The notes beneath the pieces were generated by a model. That model was not told where the DNA came from, did no database searches, and saw nothing but the letters and a program-made list of their open reading frames with translations. A DNA stretch of 64,000 nt from Rhodeus uyekii. Lineage: Eukaryota > Chordata > Actinopteri > Cypriniformes > Acheilognathidae. Where the stretch lies: contig JAWRVZ010000028.1 in assembly GCA_037043235.1 (NCBI GenBank), positions 1,917,001 through 1,981,000 on the forward strand, given 5' to 3'. Numbering within the stretch: the stretch's first letter is position 1; every line of letters begins with the position of its first letter. Shown one piece after another: positions 35,853-50,600 of this stretch. Made by a program: the position numbers and the translations under genes.

Positions 35853-35867
35853 CTATCTGTCTATCTG

Positions 35868-35961
<94 letters not shown>
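35853..35961. repeat. (TCTA)n microsatellite, about 27 units
   Basis: Starts with two TCTG-type units and runs as nearly pure TCTA for over 100 bp, just beyond the msl2 promoter. Confidence 0.97.
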
Positions 35962-35962
<1 letters not shown>

Positions 35963-36124
35963 CACCCATGAATGTATTGCTGGGGTTAGGGCCTTAAATT
36001 GGAGTAAATAAATTAATAAAGAATAAGTATAATAATAGTATAATAATAATAGTATAATAAATATAGTAATATTGAATTCATATTAAAACTTTGTCACACA
36101 GAAATGCACTTGTAAAGCACTGAT

Positions 36125-36275
36125 TTTGAGCTAGTATACTAAAAGTATGGCTATCAACATTCTTCAAAATATCTTCTTTTGTGTTTCACAGAAGATAGAA
36201 AGGCATCCAGGTCTGGAATAACACGAGTGAGAGTAAATGATGGCATTTTGGGGTGATCCATCCCTTTAACAATAG
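36125..36275. repeat. Dispersed cyprinid repeat, copy 1
   Basis: Contains 'atcaacattcttcaaaatat', 'cttttgtgtttcacagaaga' and the inverted form of the 'aaagggat...cattttgg' terminus. Related copies lie at about 40,845-41,065, 46,105-46,320 and 55,550-55,660 in this window. It is probably a non-autonomous DNA transposon. Confidence 0.65.
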
Positions 36276-36846
36276 TAACAGTGGTCAACAGTTAACACAT
36301 TCTTTATGCAAGACACTGATATTTATATTTATTCGATTAAAATTCATTAGAACGATTAAAAGGTTTAACTATTAATAAGATCATGATAATAAAACCTCGC
36401 TTACCATTACCATGGATATGGTTTCTAAAATAAATAGCCTAAAATCTATAGAATTTGTTCTAAAATATAAATGTACACACGTCTAGAAAGATAAATACCC
36501 CAAAAATAATAAACTATAGAATTTGTTCTAAAAACATAAATGTAAACACAAGTAGAAATATAAATAACCCAAAATAATAATAAACATGTAAAAACTATAT
36601 TAAATCGCTTTCATAGGGTTTGTTTTCAAGTATTAAGCTAACAGCAACATTTTAATACATATTTCTTCCAAAACACAATATTTCTACAGTGTTTGTAGCC
36701 GCAAGTTAAATTATAATAAGGGTACTAGATTGACAGCTGACATAGTCATGACTGTTTCACCTGCTGTAGTAAATTCAGAGTCAAATCTGAATGGGTCATC
36801 ACACACGGGTTACCGATTCAAATGAACAAGAGCCGTCTTTTACAGT

Positions 36847-37004
36847 TCCTCCTGAACCTGTGGCTCAACCAGTAGAGCATTGGTGCTTACAACACCAATG
36901 TCATGGGTTCGATCCCAGGTAAAGAATTGATTCTATGTGTTCCTTGAATGCAATGTAAGTCGCTTTGGATAAAAGCCTCTGCCAAATGCATAAATTTACT
37001 GTAA
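36847..37004 (+). mobile_element. tRNA-derived SINE, plus orientation
   Basis: The head has A-box-like 'tggctcaaccagtagagc' and B-box 'gggttcgatccc' sequences, with the tail 'aagtcgctttggataaaagc' and 'ctgccaaatgcataaat'. Same family as the copy at 2,046-2,203. It is not a tRNA gene because the acceptor stem cannot be closed and the 3' half is SINE body. Confidence 0.78.
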
Positions 37005-38689
37005 TTTTGAGGCGGCAACACTCAAGACTTATCGGTCAACACCATCAATGCCGAATTTAATATGCAGCAGTCAGGTTGTACAAGAATTATGTGCTTTAAG
37101 ACATGAAGTTAACCGTCTCTTATGATGCTTTCTTAAATCTACTCGTGTTTTGGAGGAGGCGTGGCTTTGGTGGGTGTGGGATCTTACGCGATCAAAGCAA
37201 GCTTGATATTGATAACTTCTCCAAAATTGCCTACCCTACCTTTAAATGTTTATGTCTATGACAAGTCACACAGGAAAGGTACTGGGATACTCCACATATT
37301 CAAATAGTCTGAATATAAATACTTATTACAGGTGTACCAAGTCATAAGACAAAAAGATGAGTACTCACGCTTGTATAACTTTTGTAAATAATAATAATAA
37401 TAAAAAGTCTCATAGTGCACCTTAATCAAATAAAATGCTGTGTAGTGTAATATCTCCATCTTGAACTTTTGGCTGGAAGCCTGTTTCCCAATAAGACCAA
37501 TGTTTGTTGACTTGATCCTTACTCTTCCCTTCCTATGTCTCTAAAACATCTCTTCATATTTTAAGGAGCCAACTTGGTACAAAAATGTATGTGTATTAGA
37601 CAAGATTTCAGTAGATTTCACAAAATTCTTTCAAAAATACTTGACAATACTTTTAAATACTTTTATTTAAATGTTTTGGGTTTTTTTTTTAATAAAAAAA
37701 GCAAAGTTTTAACAGTGAAAAGGTTAAAATAAATGACAATACCACTGTTTGACCGGACTCTATAGCTAAAAGCACCGGTCTAAACAAGGGTTCTGACATC
37801 ACTCATCAATACCACACAGGTCTTATCAAAACCTGCTCAGTGGATATTCAGATGGACCTAAAAGCCCAATAAACGATCAATAAATGTTCACAGCAATACA
37901 GTATTGTGTGAAAGCTACAATGTTTCCACAAACGCACAGTAAAAAAGGTAAATCACTGAGCAGATTCTAAACAGAAGAGGTAAACATGTCTTTAAAATAA
38001 GAAGAAACAAGTTCTTCAACAAAAGGTTTGTATACGGTAAATCACATGACCAGTGTCAGAAGTAATGAATACGTCGGTGTACTTCCTCCTCAAAACATTT
38101 TTTTTTATTTTAAAGACTTGTTCTGAACAAACATGGGCTTTGCTATTATTAATCTGGTAAATCAAGTAATCTAACACCAAATTCAAGCAAGAATACATTT
38201 TTAAGGCCAATAACACTTCTGGACAGACTCGAAAAGAAAAGGATCACAACCTTAACGTGTTCCTTTCTACATTTCACCTTCAACAAAACCAGAACATGAA
38301 CGGGCGATAGTCTTAAAATAGATAGAAAGCAGTGGAGTAACAAAACGTCTGTCTGAACAATGTCTGATTAAACCACATTTGCTTTAAGAAATCAATGGAT
38401 GATATGAAAAATAGGAACGTATACTGCTGAGATGTTGCTGAAATCGTAACACTATTGTAAAACCACAGATTACAGCTTTTACAGGCTTTCTTGGTCCTTA
38501 TGAACTGAGGAAATGCTGACTGACAGGAAAGGCTCACAATGGGATTATGGCCAACCACAAAACTAAGAGAGGAAGCTCACATGCTTGCGTACAGTTGTGT
38601 GAAACTGCTATTAAAAAACAAAATAAACGCTTGAAGTGTGATTCTTGTCTGTTGCTGGTTGTGATCACCCATAGAGGCTGAAATCTCTC

Positions 38690-41600
38690 TCAAAACATCT
38701 GCATCCCAAATCCCTGTTAAATGAAAAAGACAAACCAATTAGTATTTACTTCCCAAGCAGAATAAAAATAAAAGTTCAAATCTTACTAAAGACTTAAATT
38801 GTTACACCTATATCTAATTTACAAAATCAATCTCTGAGGTGCACTTACAGAATCATCTTCCATTATGGCCGTAGAGTCAAAAAAGTCCGGTCTGAGTTCA
38901 GCTCTTTCTCTGCGGTTTCTCGACGCCGGCTAAAATGTAGAACGAACAGGAGAGCAAAAATGACCCCAAAGATCAAATCGAACAGATGTTGTAATATGAA
39001 ACAGTCTTGGCCGTCACCAGAAACATTACAAACACACTTAAGAACTCAGAAAGGAGCTTAGCACACATCTGTAAATTCTTACCAGATCTATCACCATGGT
39101 ATCCTCAAATTCCTCGTTCATGTCCTCCAGCTGACCGCGCGAGGACATCATCACGTCTTCGAAGATGGGCTCAGCGTCATCTTCCATGAGGCCTCGTCTG
39201 AATAAAATGACTCAAGTTCAAGGAACTGATAGACACAACTTTATTTTTATGGTTAGGCTAATACATCCACTTAAAGTTAACTTAGTAGAGTAGAACCCCG
39301 ACTTACGAAACGCTCTACGTACGAAAAGTTGAACGTACGATAAAAGATTTTTTTTTCTTTTTTCGTCCGAGTAATGACAAAGTGATCAAGATGCAAAAAA
39401 CGAAATCTCGGCCGAGGCGACGATTTCCGAGTTTTGTTTTAAAATTTGCGCATCCTGCTCTCCTATTGGTCAGCATCGCTCCCGCCAGCCTCTGCGTAGC
39501 AGCGTTCCTCTCCCATTTCGTCTGTGCTACGCTAACGCTAAAGTTCGTCCGCGCTTTCACATACAAGTTTTGTTTTCATCGTGCTGCATCGCCATTATTT
39601 TGTGCCCAGTTAACAAACTTTTTTACTAGCCATGGATGTGAAGATTGTTGCTGAAGTTAAAGGGAAGAAGAGGATACTCTCCATGGAGACAAAAATACAC
39701 ATAATGTGGTGTTTTCGTAGGGCTTGGAACAGATTAGGGAATTTACATGTAAAAGCCTGACTGACTTACGAAAAGATTGACTTACGAAGCCAACCTCGGA
39801 ACAGATTATTTTCGTAAGTCGGGGTTTTCACTGTACATGATTATTAAAATAATTTCAATCAATGTGGTTACATCCATTTCTACTCCTCAGAAAGGACACA
39901 AAATCTTTCTGAAATGTCAGTGCGAGTACGTACACCTGCTGTCTCACTCCCCCACTGCGTGATTTCATGTAGTTCATGCCTCCTCGCTCTTTTCTGTTCA
40001 CCTCCTCCATCTTCTGCTGATCCAACCATGACATTTGTATCTGAGGGCTGGAAGTGAGAGAAAAATGACGCAAGAGCAATATGAGATTTGCTTCAGCAGG
40101 AACTCAAATTACAGTGCGACCCTCATACGAAAATGCAACTACATAAAACAATATAGCTCTGAACACATATACATATATATATATATATTTATTTTTTTAT
40201 GAGTTATAATTCCATACTTGTGCATGTAGTCTGGTTCTGAGCCTGGTTCCGATGAGTCTTGGTCTGGGATGTGATCTGCTGCCTGTCTGGGGTTTTCTCT
40301 CAGGACAGTTGATGTGAGCTGTGGCGTATGGAGGCCCCCTGGTGTCTGGAGAGTGTCAGTACGCATCACCCATGAACCCTCAACACTCTCCTCTGTCAAA
40401 AAAAAAAGAAGACATTAATGACCAATCAGATTTATCTTGACAATGCCAAGGGAATAAAATTATGCTTATCAATTAAGTTTAAAACATTCATTGAATGAGA
40501 GCTTTATTCATTGTTTATACAATTTTTTTGTCTTGTATGAAATGTTACAGGTTTTATCCTACCGTCCGTGCGTTTTTTGTGCTGTGGCGGTCGGCCCCTT
40601 TTGCTGCGGACTGTGCTGGCTTTACTGGTTGAGCTGGCGCCGGTGGTTACGGACAACCGGTCGTCATCTCCTCCTGTCAGCAGGGAGTTCCTGTATGCGA
40701 TGAGAGGCAGCCAGACGTCCTCTCTTCTCTCCATCATATACTCCGTCATAAACTTCTCCAGGTAGGAATGACTGCGGCATGAACACATTTATCAGAATCA
40801 AACACGGATGCACAGATACCAAAACGGTGTCATGTGTGTCCAGAATTTTAGTAATGTTTTTAAAGAAGATATTTTGAATGATGTTGGTAACTAAACCGTT
40901 TCAATTGTCATTGACTACCATTGTATGGATGGGCAAAAAAAATTAAATGGAAGGCATTGGGAACCAGAACCGTTTGGTTATCAACATTCTTCAAAATAGT
41001 TATTACTGCCATTTCCCAGCATTTAAAATAAACAACATAAGGGCAAGCAAATTATGACAATTGTCATATTTTGTTGGGCTATCGCTTCACTGGTGCTGTA
41101 CATAATATTCTCAAAAGTGTTTTCTATACTTACACAGTCTTTTTGTCTTGTCGTAGGAGCTTGGAGGAGAACTCACAGAGAACCTCCAGGAAGGCCAGGT
41201 TCGGTGGTGGGTACTCTGGTCCTTTTGGATTCTGGACTTTAAAGGCGAATTCAATCCCATCCCTATGGTTGTAATAAGACATTAATTCATGCAAACGTTC
41301 GCAATAAACCTCCAGAGACAAATGCAACTAATGTCATTTAAGAATCACACAAAGCTGAAGAATGCCAATCTAAAGAGTCAATTCTTACTTGTGCAGTGTG
41401 GCCACGGCCTCTCTGGTTTTGATCTGGTCCAGCCCAAATGTGAGTGCAAAGCGACGGGCCAGTTCCTTAATGCCGCTGACATGGGATGACGTACGGTCCA
41501 GGTTGGGTCCTTGGTCCTGGATCAGCTCATTGAAGAGCTGAAAACAGGGGACGTGTCCAAATTGAAAATGTCAACATTCGTAACCAACTGTTTTAATGAT

Positions 41601-44600
41601 TTCATCCTAAAAAATAAAAAAATAATCCCATACCTGCTGCAAGCTCAGGATAAGAGTCTTTGCGCACTGGATCTTGTCCATCTGTCTGGTCTTACTCAAG
41701 GTTTCTTTGATGATGTCTCCATAGTCATTGTAATACTGAAAAACGATCAGCAGTCATTTGAATCACTTCTTAACCATACAGATGTGGTTTAAATGTATCA
41801 GGTTTTCATACCTTCATGTATTGTTTAAAGATGTCAGCAGCAGCAGGCATGTCAACGATGTCATAGATGATAAGTTTGCAGAAGGCAGCCAGGAGATTCC
41901 TCCTCTTATGAAGAGCCTCGATCTTATTGGCTTCATCCTCTTCATCACCCTCTAAAAAAACATCACAGCATGAAGTTAATATATGGGATGTACAATATCA
42001 TGCAAATGCTTTTTAAAATGTTCTTGAATCGTCTCACATATACACACATCAAGACTGAATCTATTTGATCAAAAAGTACAGTAACATTGTGAAATATTAT
42101 TACAACTTAAAATAGTAGTTTTAATACATTTTATTCCTATGAAGAAACAGTTGAATATTAAAAAATGAACAGCATTCATTTGAAGTAGAAATCTTTTGAA
42201 ACCATATAAATGATCAATCCATTTAATGCATCCTTGTTGAATAAAAGTATAATCCCCCCCCCCCCTCAATAAAAAAGTACTAAACACAAACATTTGAATG
42301 GTAGTGTATAATGCTTTGTTTTTTCAGCATCATGATTTTGATCAGAAATCGCCTTTCAAAAGTATCAACATATATAAATAAATACTTCACTTTCTTAGTC
42401 ACATGATCGTTCTGATAATGTCTAAGCGTATTAGGACAGACACACACCCATGCTCTGATTTTCATCATCCTGGTCGATAAACACGTGATCTAGGACAAAA
42501 TTGAGCAATTCATTTTGCAGAGAGCTGTCTGGATTAAAGACCAATGGCTGCAGAGCATCTCGGCCGCCGTTGACCAATTGGTGACTGAAGATCATCAGCA
42601 GGTCACATAGCAACATGAAGGCCTATGGAGAGAAATCAGACAAACCCTTAAAAACATGACTCAGTGAACATAGATACAATTTCAGATACGTAATTAAAGA
42701 ACCGCAGCAAATATTGAATAGAAAAGTAGCCTGTTAAGTCTACAAAAAATGGCTCTGCTCACCTGCTCTTTGACCGGAGTGTTCACATTAGACAGGCACT
42801 GTTGGCAAACTGCAAGAAAAGACTTCACCACTCTCCTTAATGCCACAAGATCATCCTGCCCAGGAAACGCAGATCAACTTTTATGTCACACAATTCTCAG
42901 GGAACATAATTAAATCAGATGCATGTCCTTTGAAAGTTTTTGGTATTTATATATATTGATATATTGCATATTATGGGGTCTATTGTACCTTTGATGGAAA
43001 TCCTTCAGTAATTTTCACCAGCTGCCACAGGATGGAGTAATGAGAGCACTGCAGAGCCTGGACAGCGATCTGACCACAAGACGAGAGAATATAAATGCAT
43101 AATTTAATGCACGGGGTTACAAAAGGCTATTTCAAAATAAACATTTTTCAACATCCCACATTGTGACCTAATAACATGTTCCTTTAATATCCAAATTTGT
43201 AACATTTTAAAGCTAATAGTTACAGTTACATCTAATAAGCACTTATTTTTTAGTTTGATATACACAATTTATAGTTTGGCGTCAAAGATTTTTTGATTCG
43301 TTACATATTTTCAAAAGAAGTCTTATTTATTTTCAGATAATGCTGTATTTATTCGATACAAATACAGTAAAAACAGTAATACTGTAAAATATTTCCATTT
43401 AAAATAACTTTTTATTTGAATGCATTTCAAAATGTCATTTATTCCTGTGATGCAAAGCTCAACGTCGAAAACAGACGTTTAATATTATTGTGGAAAACTA
43501 CTCATTTTCTCCGATTTATTTGATGAATAGAAAGATTCATTATGGTTATTTGAAATAGAAATCTTTTGTAATATTATAAAAGAGTTTAGTTTCACTTACG
43601 ATCAATTTAAAGCATCCTTACTGAACAAAAGTATAAACAATTATCTTTCTTTAAAAAAAACAACAACAACTTCCTGACCCAACACTTTTGAACATTAGTC
43701 ACTGCAATTTAGCCGCTGTTTTAGAGGTCTACATTTCATGTCAATTTATTCAAGGCTATCACTTCTTATCCATTGACTGCCATGCATTTTCCCAGGTGTA
43801 ACATGTTCGTTTACCTGCTCTGGCATGGAGCCCTGTTCGATCCCCATCTTCAACAATCGATAGCAGTTTTTGAAAAGGTCCCACTTTGTAAGGTCATGTG
43901 CACTGGAAAGCATACAAACAAACCTGAATTCTGTGTAGACAGACAACAAGACATTTCCAAAACAAGCAGGAATCGGTCTCTTACTTATGGAAAGCAGTGA
44001 GTTTCTTTAGCGTTGAAAGAACATTATAAATGTCATCGTCATCCGCTTCATCACCCTATGAAAAGACGACGACACAAAAACAGAATTGAGTTTCAAACGC
44101 CAATAGAAGCCATTCACTGATATTCATGCATTAGGAAAAGCACCGAAACCAAGCTGCTCTTTCACCTCCTGCAGCAGATCTTCCACCGAGTGAGCGAATC
44201 GGTCCGTGAGCTCGTCGATGAGTTGGCTGCGAGCGATGTCTACGCGGTTCATGATTGTGTATTCTTCACTGCACAAGATGCTGTAAGTTTTACTACACGC
44301 CTCCAGAACATCCATCTCTGTGTGCTTCTCCACCACCACCCGGATCTGCTTCAGCAGGGCGTCGAGATGCTGAACACAGTCAGGGAGAGATGGGATTAAA
44401 TGAGAAAACAACTAAACACTAGTGTAAACAGGAACACAAAACATCAGTCTGGATTTTTACGCTACAGTTGTTAAAACTCCAAAAGACCTTTTCCATTCGT
44501 CCTGAACTGTAGACCTCAAGATCAAAAAACTGAGGGATATGAAGGAGGTTCGCCACCTTTTCAGAATCAGCCTGGTACTAAAAACAAAAGCAGAACAAAT

Positions 44601-47600
44601 GTGAAGGATTGTAACAGTCAAAGTAATTAGATTCAGCAGTGACCAGTGACCTGTCAGTCTTTATGCCATCACAAGTTAGATTTGATGCAATAGTCAAAAC
44701 ATTTCTAATTATTAATGTAAAGAAAGAAAAGAATTCAGATTAACATTTTGTGGAAACTGATGTATATCCTTTGATAAATAGGAAGTTCCAAAGAAGAGCT
44801 TTTCTTTGAAATAGAAATCTTTTAAAACATTATATATAACACTACACATCTTTACTGTCACTTTTGATCAGTTTAATCTATGCTTGTTGAATAAATGTAT
44901 TATAATCACAAAAAATAATTGCAGAAAAAAAATGAATTTTCCACAATTTGAAGTCAAAGAAGCAGAAATTAAAACAGAATCATTTAAAAAAAAAAAGTAT
45001 GTTATTTACTGTATTTTTAATCAAATAAATACAGCCTTGATGAGCACAACGATCCTAAGAGACTTCCTTTCAGAAACATGCATATTCATATATTTCTTAA
45101 TCCTTTTATTGTAATGGAAAAATGACTAGATCAGCTTTGCAGCAACAAAATTTTGGAGAGGGAAGCCATCAATCCAATGTGTGCCATCATGCAACACTGA
45201 ATGTCAGAAGAACAACTTTGTTGATTAGTATTAGTATTAGAAAACTCAATATAGTGAGGCTTAGACTCTGATATTACTGGTCTCTGGATCTTTACCTTTG
45301 ATAGTAGCATGGGCAGAGCAACAATCAAGTGCTCAGTGAGTCGATTCTTATCGTCAATCTGCGTCTTCTTCTCCTTGGCTGTGAGCACCTGACGTGAGTA
45401 CAGAAGATCAACCGAAAGTCTTTAAACTCATTCTACAATACATCTACAGTAAAGATTAATTCCAAGATTACTTACCCTCTTTCCTGTTCCTCTGCCCACA
45501 GGCGGATGAGCTTCGGCTGCCTGCCTAATGGTGCAGACCATGAGCTCGATCAGTGCGCTCTCATGCCGGTCTCCCAACACTACAATAAAACCCACAATCA
45601 GAAAGGACTACAGGGCAACACAGACACACAGGCCAGTTACATCCAGAAAAATCTGAAATAAATGCGAATTGCTGTACCCTCTTCTCCCTGTACAGGGTCC
45701 TCCAGCAGGAGCTCTACCATGCAGTCCCAGTCTTTCAGCAGATCCTGCGAGCTGTCCCACAGACTGTCCACCAGGTACGCCGCATGCTCGTGAAGCTGCC
45801 ACGCAAGAACACAGGAGGATGGTTAGATAAATAGCAATTATCAGTGTCGGGCTAGTGCCAGGAGACAAAAATTGGCTCTCTAAAATTAATTTGAAATTTT
45901 TATATCGAATTGGCCACATCCCACAGAAAGTTGAATTCGAATAGGAATGACATGATTTTCAGAACTGCTATTCAAAAAAATTCAGGCATACAAAGATTTT
46001 TTTGGCAAAACAATTCATTATTATGATTAATTATGGATAATTGTGACTAATGCAGGATACATAAGCAAGATTCTGACCATTTTGGCATTTCAAATATTTT
46101 CTTATTTAAAGGGATAGTTCATCCAAAAATGACAATTCTGACATCATTTACGCACCCTCAAGTTATTCCACAACTGTATGAATTTTTTGAAGAATATTAG
46201 TAACCAAATAGGAAATGTTTTGTTACAGAAAAAAGTCAATGTCCATCATTTCATATTCAGAAATTCATACAGGTTTGGAAAAACTTGTAAATGAGTAAAT
46301 GATGACAGAATGTCCATCACATTGTTATCATACATTAAAAAACATGTAGAAAATAAATAAATAAAATTATTAATATTGACATACAACTTCTGAATTAGAA
46401 TTATGAAAATAAATACACCATGGTCCATAAAAAAAGTGGGTTAAAGGTTACTTACTAAAATGTACTACATTCACATAAAAAATAATTTAGTTTAGAAATA
46501 CCCCATATGCTGATTGAATGGCAAAGTGTTTATAGGCAAGCTATAAAAACAGTGTTAATTTTTTCTACTTCCTTAAATTCTAAAACACTTCCAACTCTAC
46601 ATCCTGTTGAGTGACACACACAATTCTTTGTTAATATAAGGCCAATTCACATCGCACAGAGACGCAGACCTAAGCAGACAACACCACCAGATTACAGTTT
46701 TGCCAAAAGACTGCTGATTATTCAAAACAGCTGAAAACTCATCTTTTCCGTGAGCAGCTAACATGACACACACACATACTACCTCAAACACATTTATAAA
46801 AAAGAAAGAAAGAATTGTTCTCCAGGCTTGTACTACTTGTATATGTAATGTTCAAAACTTTGTATTGTAAGCACTCGTGTACTTTTGCATTTTCAGGATG
46901 ATTCGCTTTCTGTATTCGTCAAATTGTAAGTCGCTTTGAATAAAAGCATCTGCTAAATGAATAAATAAATCTAAATGTCACTTGTCAGACATTCCACAAC
47001 CCAACAAATGCTGGTTTAACATGTTAACACTGAGTGTCTGCTGCCATCTGTTGGTTCAGTGTGAATTGTCCTTAACAAAATTAAATTCCAAGTAAGAGAT
47101 AAGGTATTGAATTAATGTATAGGGATAAAACCCCAAAATAATTACAATAATTTGAATAAATGTTTCTCACTTCGCTCTCAAGGAAGAAAAGCACCAGCAT
47201 TCTTATAAGGTTCCCATTGGGGCTATTTCGACCTCGTCTCTTCGCCAAAGCCTCCTCAGCCTGAGGGTCATGCCTGCTGAACAACCTGCGGCCAGACAAT
47301 GATCAAAACATTTAGGAAGTTTGGCATGCTGTGATCATGTTTGAAACAGACATGTTCATTCCTCTCACTTTCTGTGGAGAAACTCTCCAGCTGCCACAGC
47401 AACAGGCCGATGAGCCGAATACACTAGATGGTAGACGTTCTCACAGTCTTCGTTAGACAGAGCATCCTCACTACCGCTACAGGAGAAAAAAAAAGACAAA
47501 GATTCAAGGACGTGGAAAAAGACACAAAAGATTGAAGGCAGATCTTAAATTAAACACTAAAAAGATTATGTTAGGAACTTTTCTTACTACTTCATTATAA

Positions 47601-50600
47601 GGGATTTTATTTATGCAAATACCTACATCTGGCAAATTTTTCAGTTCCCAACAATTCAAATGTAGCATACTATTGTTTAAAATGTTTAATAATGATAGTA
47701 TCATACTAGTAAAATAAATACATTTTGTTGAAACTTATATTGTATATAAATTAATTCTAATACAGTAATACCTCGGTTTACAAGTGACTTTGTATACGAG
47801 CAAATCAGTGTATGATCATTGTATCGGAGTGCGAGAAAATTTTTCCCTCGCCCACACGCATTTTTTGGTGGAAAAGTCCTAAAGCTCAGAATCGTCGCGT
47901 GCATTTTTATTAGAAATATCCTAACGATAACGATCACCCCTTCACTCGTTCATTCTCTCAGCGTCGCTCGGTTTGGTTGCATCATTCACCACAGTGATAC
48001 TTTTAGAAGTGATTTACAGCGGTTTTATCTCGTGTTGTTAACATTAATTGTGATCGCTATTGTTCACGTAGTGAAATATATACGTACAGTACAGCATATA
48101 GACAACAACCTAAAGATGAGTAAGACAGACGGTATGAGATTCTCCCTGTAAGCAGTAAAACCCTCCTCTCGTCTCCTTCACGCCAGCAGTAGCGCTACTC
48201 AAAGCTGAAGTGCGTTACCGTAAATAGTCAAGTATTTTTTGTTTAACTGTCAATTATTAATTAGTATTTATATGAGATCTTAATGGTTATAGTTTTAACT
48301 ATAATTAATGGGGTAAAACCCAAAAAATATTTAAAATGGGCATTTATGGTCATGTGGAACGAATAGAGTGATTTTTAGTGCATTCTTATGGGGAAAATTG
48401 TTTTGGTGTACGAGCATTTTGAGTTATGAGCTGCTCTTGGAACGAATTAAACTCGTAAACCGAGGCATTAATGCATCTTTAAAAGTAGAGATTATACTTA
48501 CTGCAGAATCAAAGTGACAAGTCGTATGGCCTCTACTGCCACATCATACTCTTTATCCAGCGTCATGGACACAATACGGTCCTGAGAGAAAGGAAGCGAC
48601 ATCATAATGTTTCCAAACGAAGGCCTACAGCACTAATTTGATTTTAAAGATATAATAAGGGCTGTCACAGAGTATTGACATGTTACCTTAAATCGATTGG
48701 TGAAAAGCTCAAGCTTGGGGAAAAGCTCTCTGTTGGTGTAGAGGGTCTGAAGGGCCTTTAGACATTTTAGTCGAACTTCACCTTGCTGTAAAGGACACAA
48801 TTATTTAGATCTAAATGAACACCGACGTATTTTTGTTACATGCGATAATTCTGAAAGATGGGAATAAATTAAACACTCACAGACACAGGAAAATATAAAC
48901 ACTTACTCTGTCGTGTAGCGTCCAGCCCACGTACTTCAAGTAACTGTCATTGAGGAAAGCATCACTGTATAACTTCATCCAAACTCCAATCTCCTCTATG
49001 CAAATAGCTCTAATCTCTGCAATGGCATCCCTAAAAGAAAGATCACGCCACATGTCACAATGACTGTATAAATATTTGATTCACTAACATATCATTCAGA
49101 CTATAACTTTAAGAAACCATCAGTTTCTACCAGCTACTCACCTGTAACGGTGAACAAAAATACCCTTGAAGATCGAGTTCATCATGTTCTCAATCTCATC
49201 TTGATTTTCTTGGAGCTACAAGAGGAGTTAAACAAGAAAACACACTGAAACTCAAATTCATGGAGAGAGTAGAACAAAATTTGGAAGAGAAGGAAACAAC
49301 CCCACTTCTTTTCTCTTCTCCAGCAGCAGTTCCAGCTTCTCGTTGGCTCTTTTCCCTGCAACCTTATTTCGTTCAGCCTCATACTGCCTCTGTGTGTTAT
49401 CCTGATTGATGCTCAGGTTCAGAGCAACATTCACCAGTGCGGTCATAAGTTTCATTGCTGGACACAAAACAAAACTTAATAACTCACTTGCAGTATGAGG
49501 TCCAACTCAAAGGTCAAAGTTGAGGGACTGACCTGCCAGTGTGCTGGTGTGTCTGAAGGCTCGGACCTGTGAGTCTGAGAGTCCAGTGAGCAGAGATATG
49601 ACTGTGTCCATCATGTATTCATCATAAATGATGCTGTACTGGCATTGACGGATCAGAACCATGATGAACTCGCAAAAGTTATATCGGAATTTCTTCCACT
49701 GCGGTCCTGCCATTGTGAGAGGGTAGTCGCCGCTGTCCTGAATTCGACAATCAGAGAAATTTATTAACAGAATATTTAAGAATTCAGATGAGGGGAAAAA
49801 AAAAGTCAAAAGTAACATCAAACCTCATCAAACTCTTCTGTCATCTTCCTGATAATTTCAGCATTCTGCATGTTCCTGAACATCTCGATCCTTACAGTGC
49901 CTGTGATTCACATGAACATCACATTAGTACAGTTTCATATCTGTGAAATATCAGAGAAAACATATACAACATGCACCACTGACAAAATGTCTATGTAATA
50001 TTGCAATCACTATGATCATAACTTGTAATAACTGCTTTAATGAGATTGTTTCTGCCTCTATGAATATGTGATATAAGCTAACTTTAAGATTTGTATTATC
50101 TTCGAACTGAACTGTTGCTATCCCTGATAACAAGTTACTCAAAACTGTAATGTAGACGTATGCATTTCCTGTAAAGCTGCTTTAAAATGATAATGTATTG
50201 TGAAAAGTGCTATAAAAATAAATGTGAACTTAATCTAATTGAATATACACAACGGTTCATAAGTTTTGGGTCAATAAGATTTAAAAACAAAAAGGAAATT
50301 AATACTTGTATTCAGAAGGATGCATTAATTTGATCAAAAGTGACTGACAAAAAAGTATCATGGTTTCCAGAAAAAATATTAAGCATGTACAATAGTTATC
50401 AACATCAATAATAATAATAACAAACAACAAGTGACACTGAAGACTGGAGTAATGATGCTGAAAATTCAGCTTTGCATCAGAGGAACAAATTACATTTTAA
50501 CAGATTAAAATAGAAAGTTATTTTATTGTTATTTACCATATAGTTATAGATATATTATTATACATTTATTGCAAAAATATTTAGAGAGAAGAGAGTGGTG

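Larger units (their letters stand above)
35641..38689. other. Region between msl2 promoter and stag1 stop codon
   Basis: In human the PCCB gene occupies the equivalent interval; no PCCB coding exon was recognised here. It contains a TCTA microsatellite, a dispersed cyprinid repeat (36,125-36,275), a SINE (36,847-37,004) and the stag1 3' UTR. On the minus strand AATAAA signals occur near 38,102 and 37,664 and could end stag1. Confidence 0.5.

Noticed and set aside
35853..35961. Regular repeat array resembling a CRISPR
   Set aside because: It is a TCTA tetranucleotide microsatellite with no spacers, in a vertebrate genome.
36860..36925. tRNA gene
   Set aside because: A and B boxes are present but the acceptor stem does not close and the sequence continues as a SINE body and tail, matching the inverted copy at 2,046-2,203.
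35641..38689. Hidden PCCB exons
   Set aside because: Searched by eye for carboxyltransferase motifs on both strands and found none; the space is filled by microsatellite, SINE, dispersed repeat and stag1 3' UTR.
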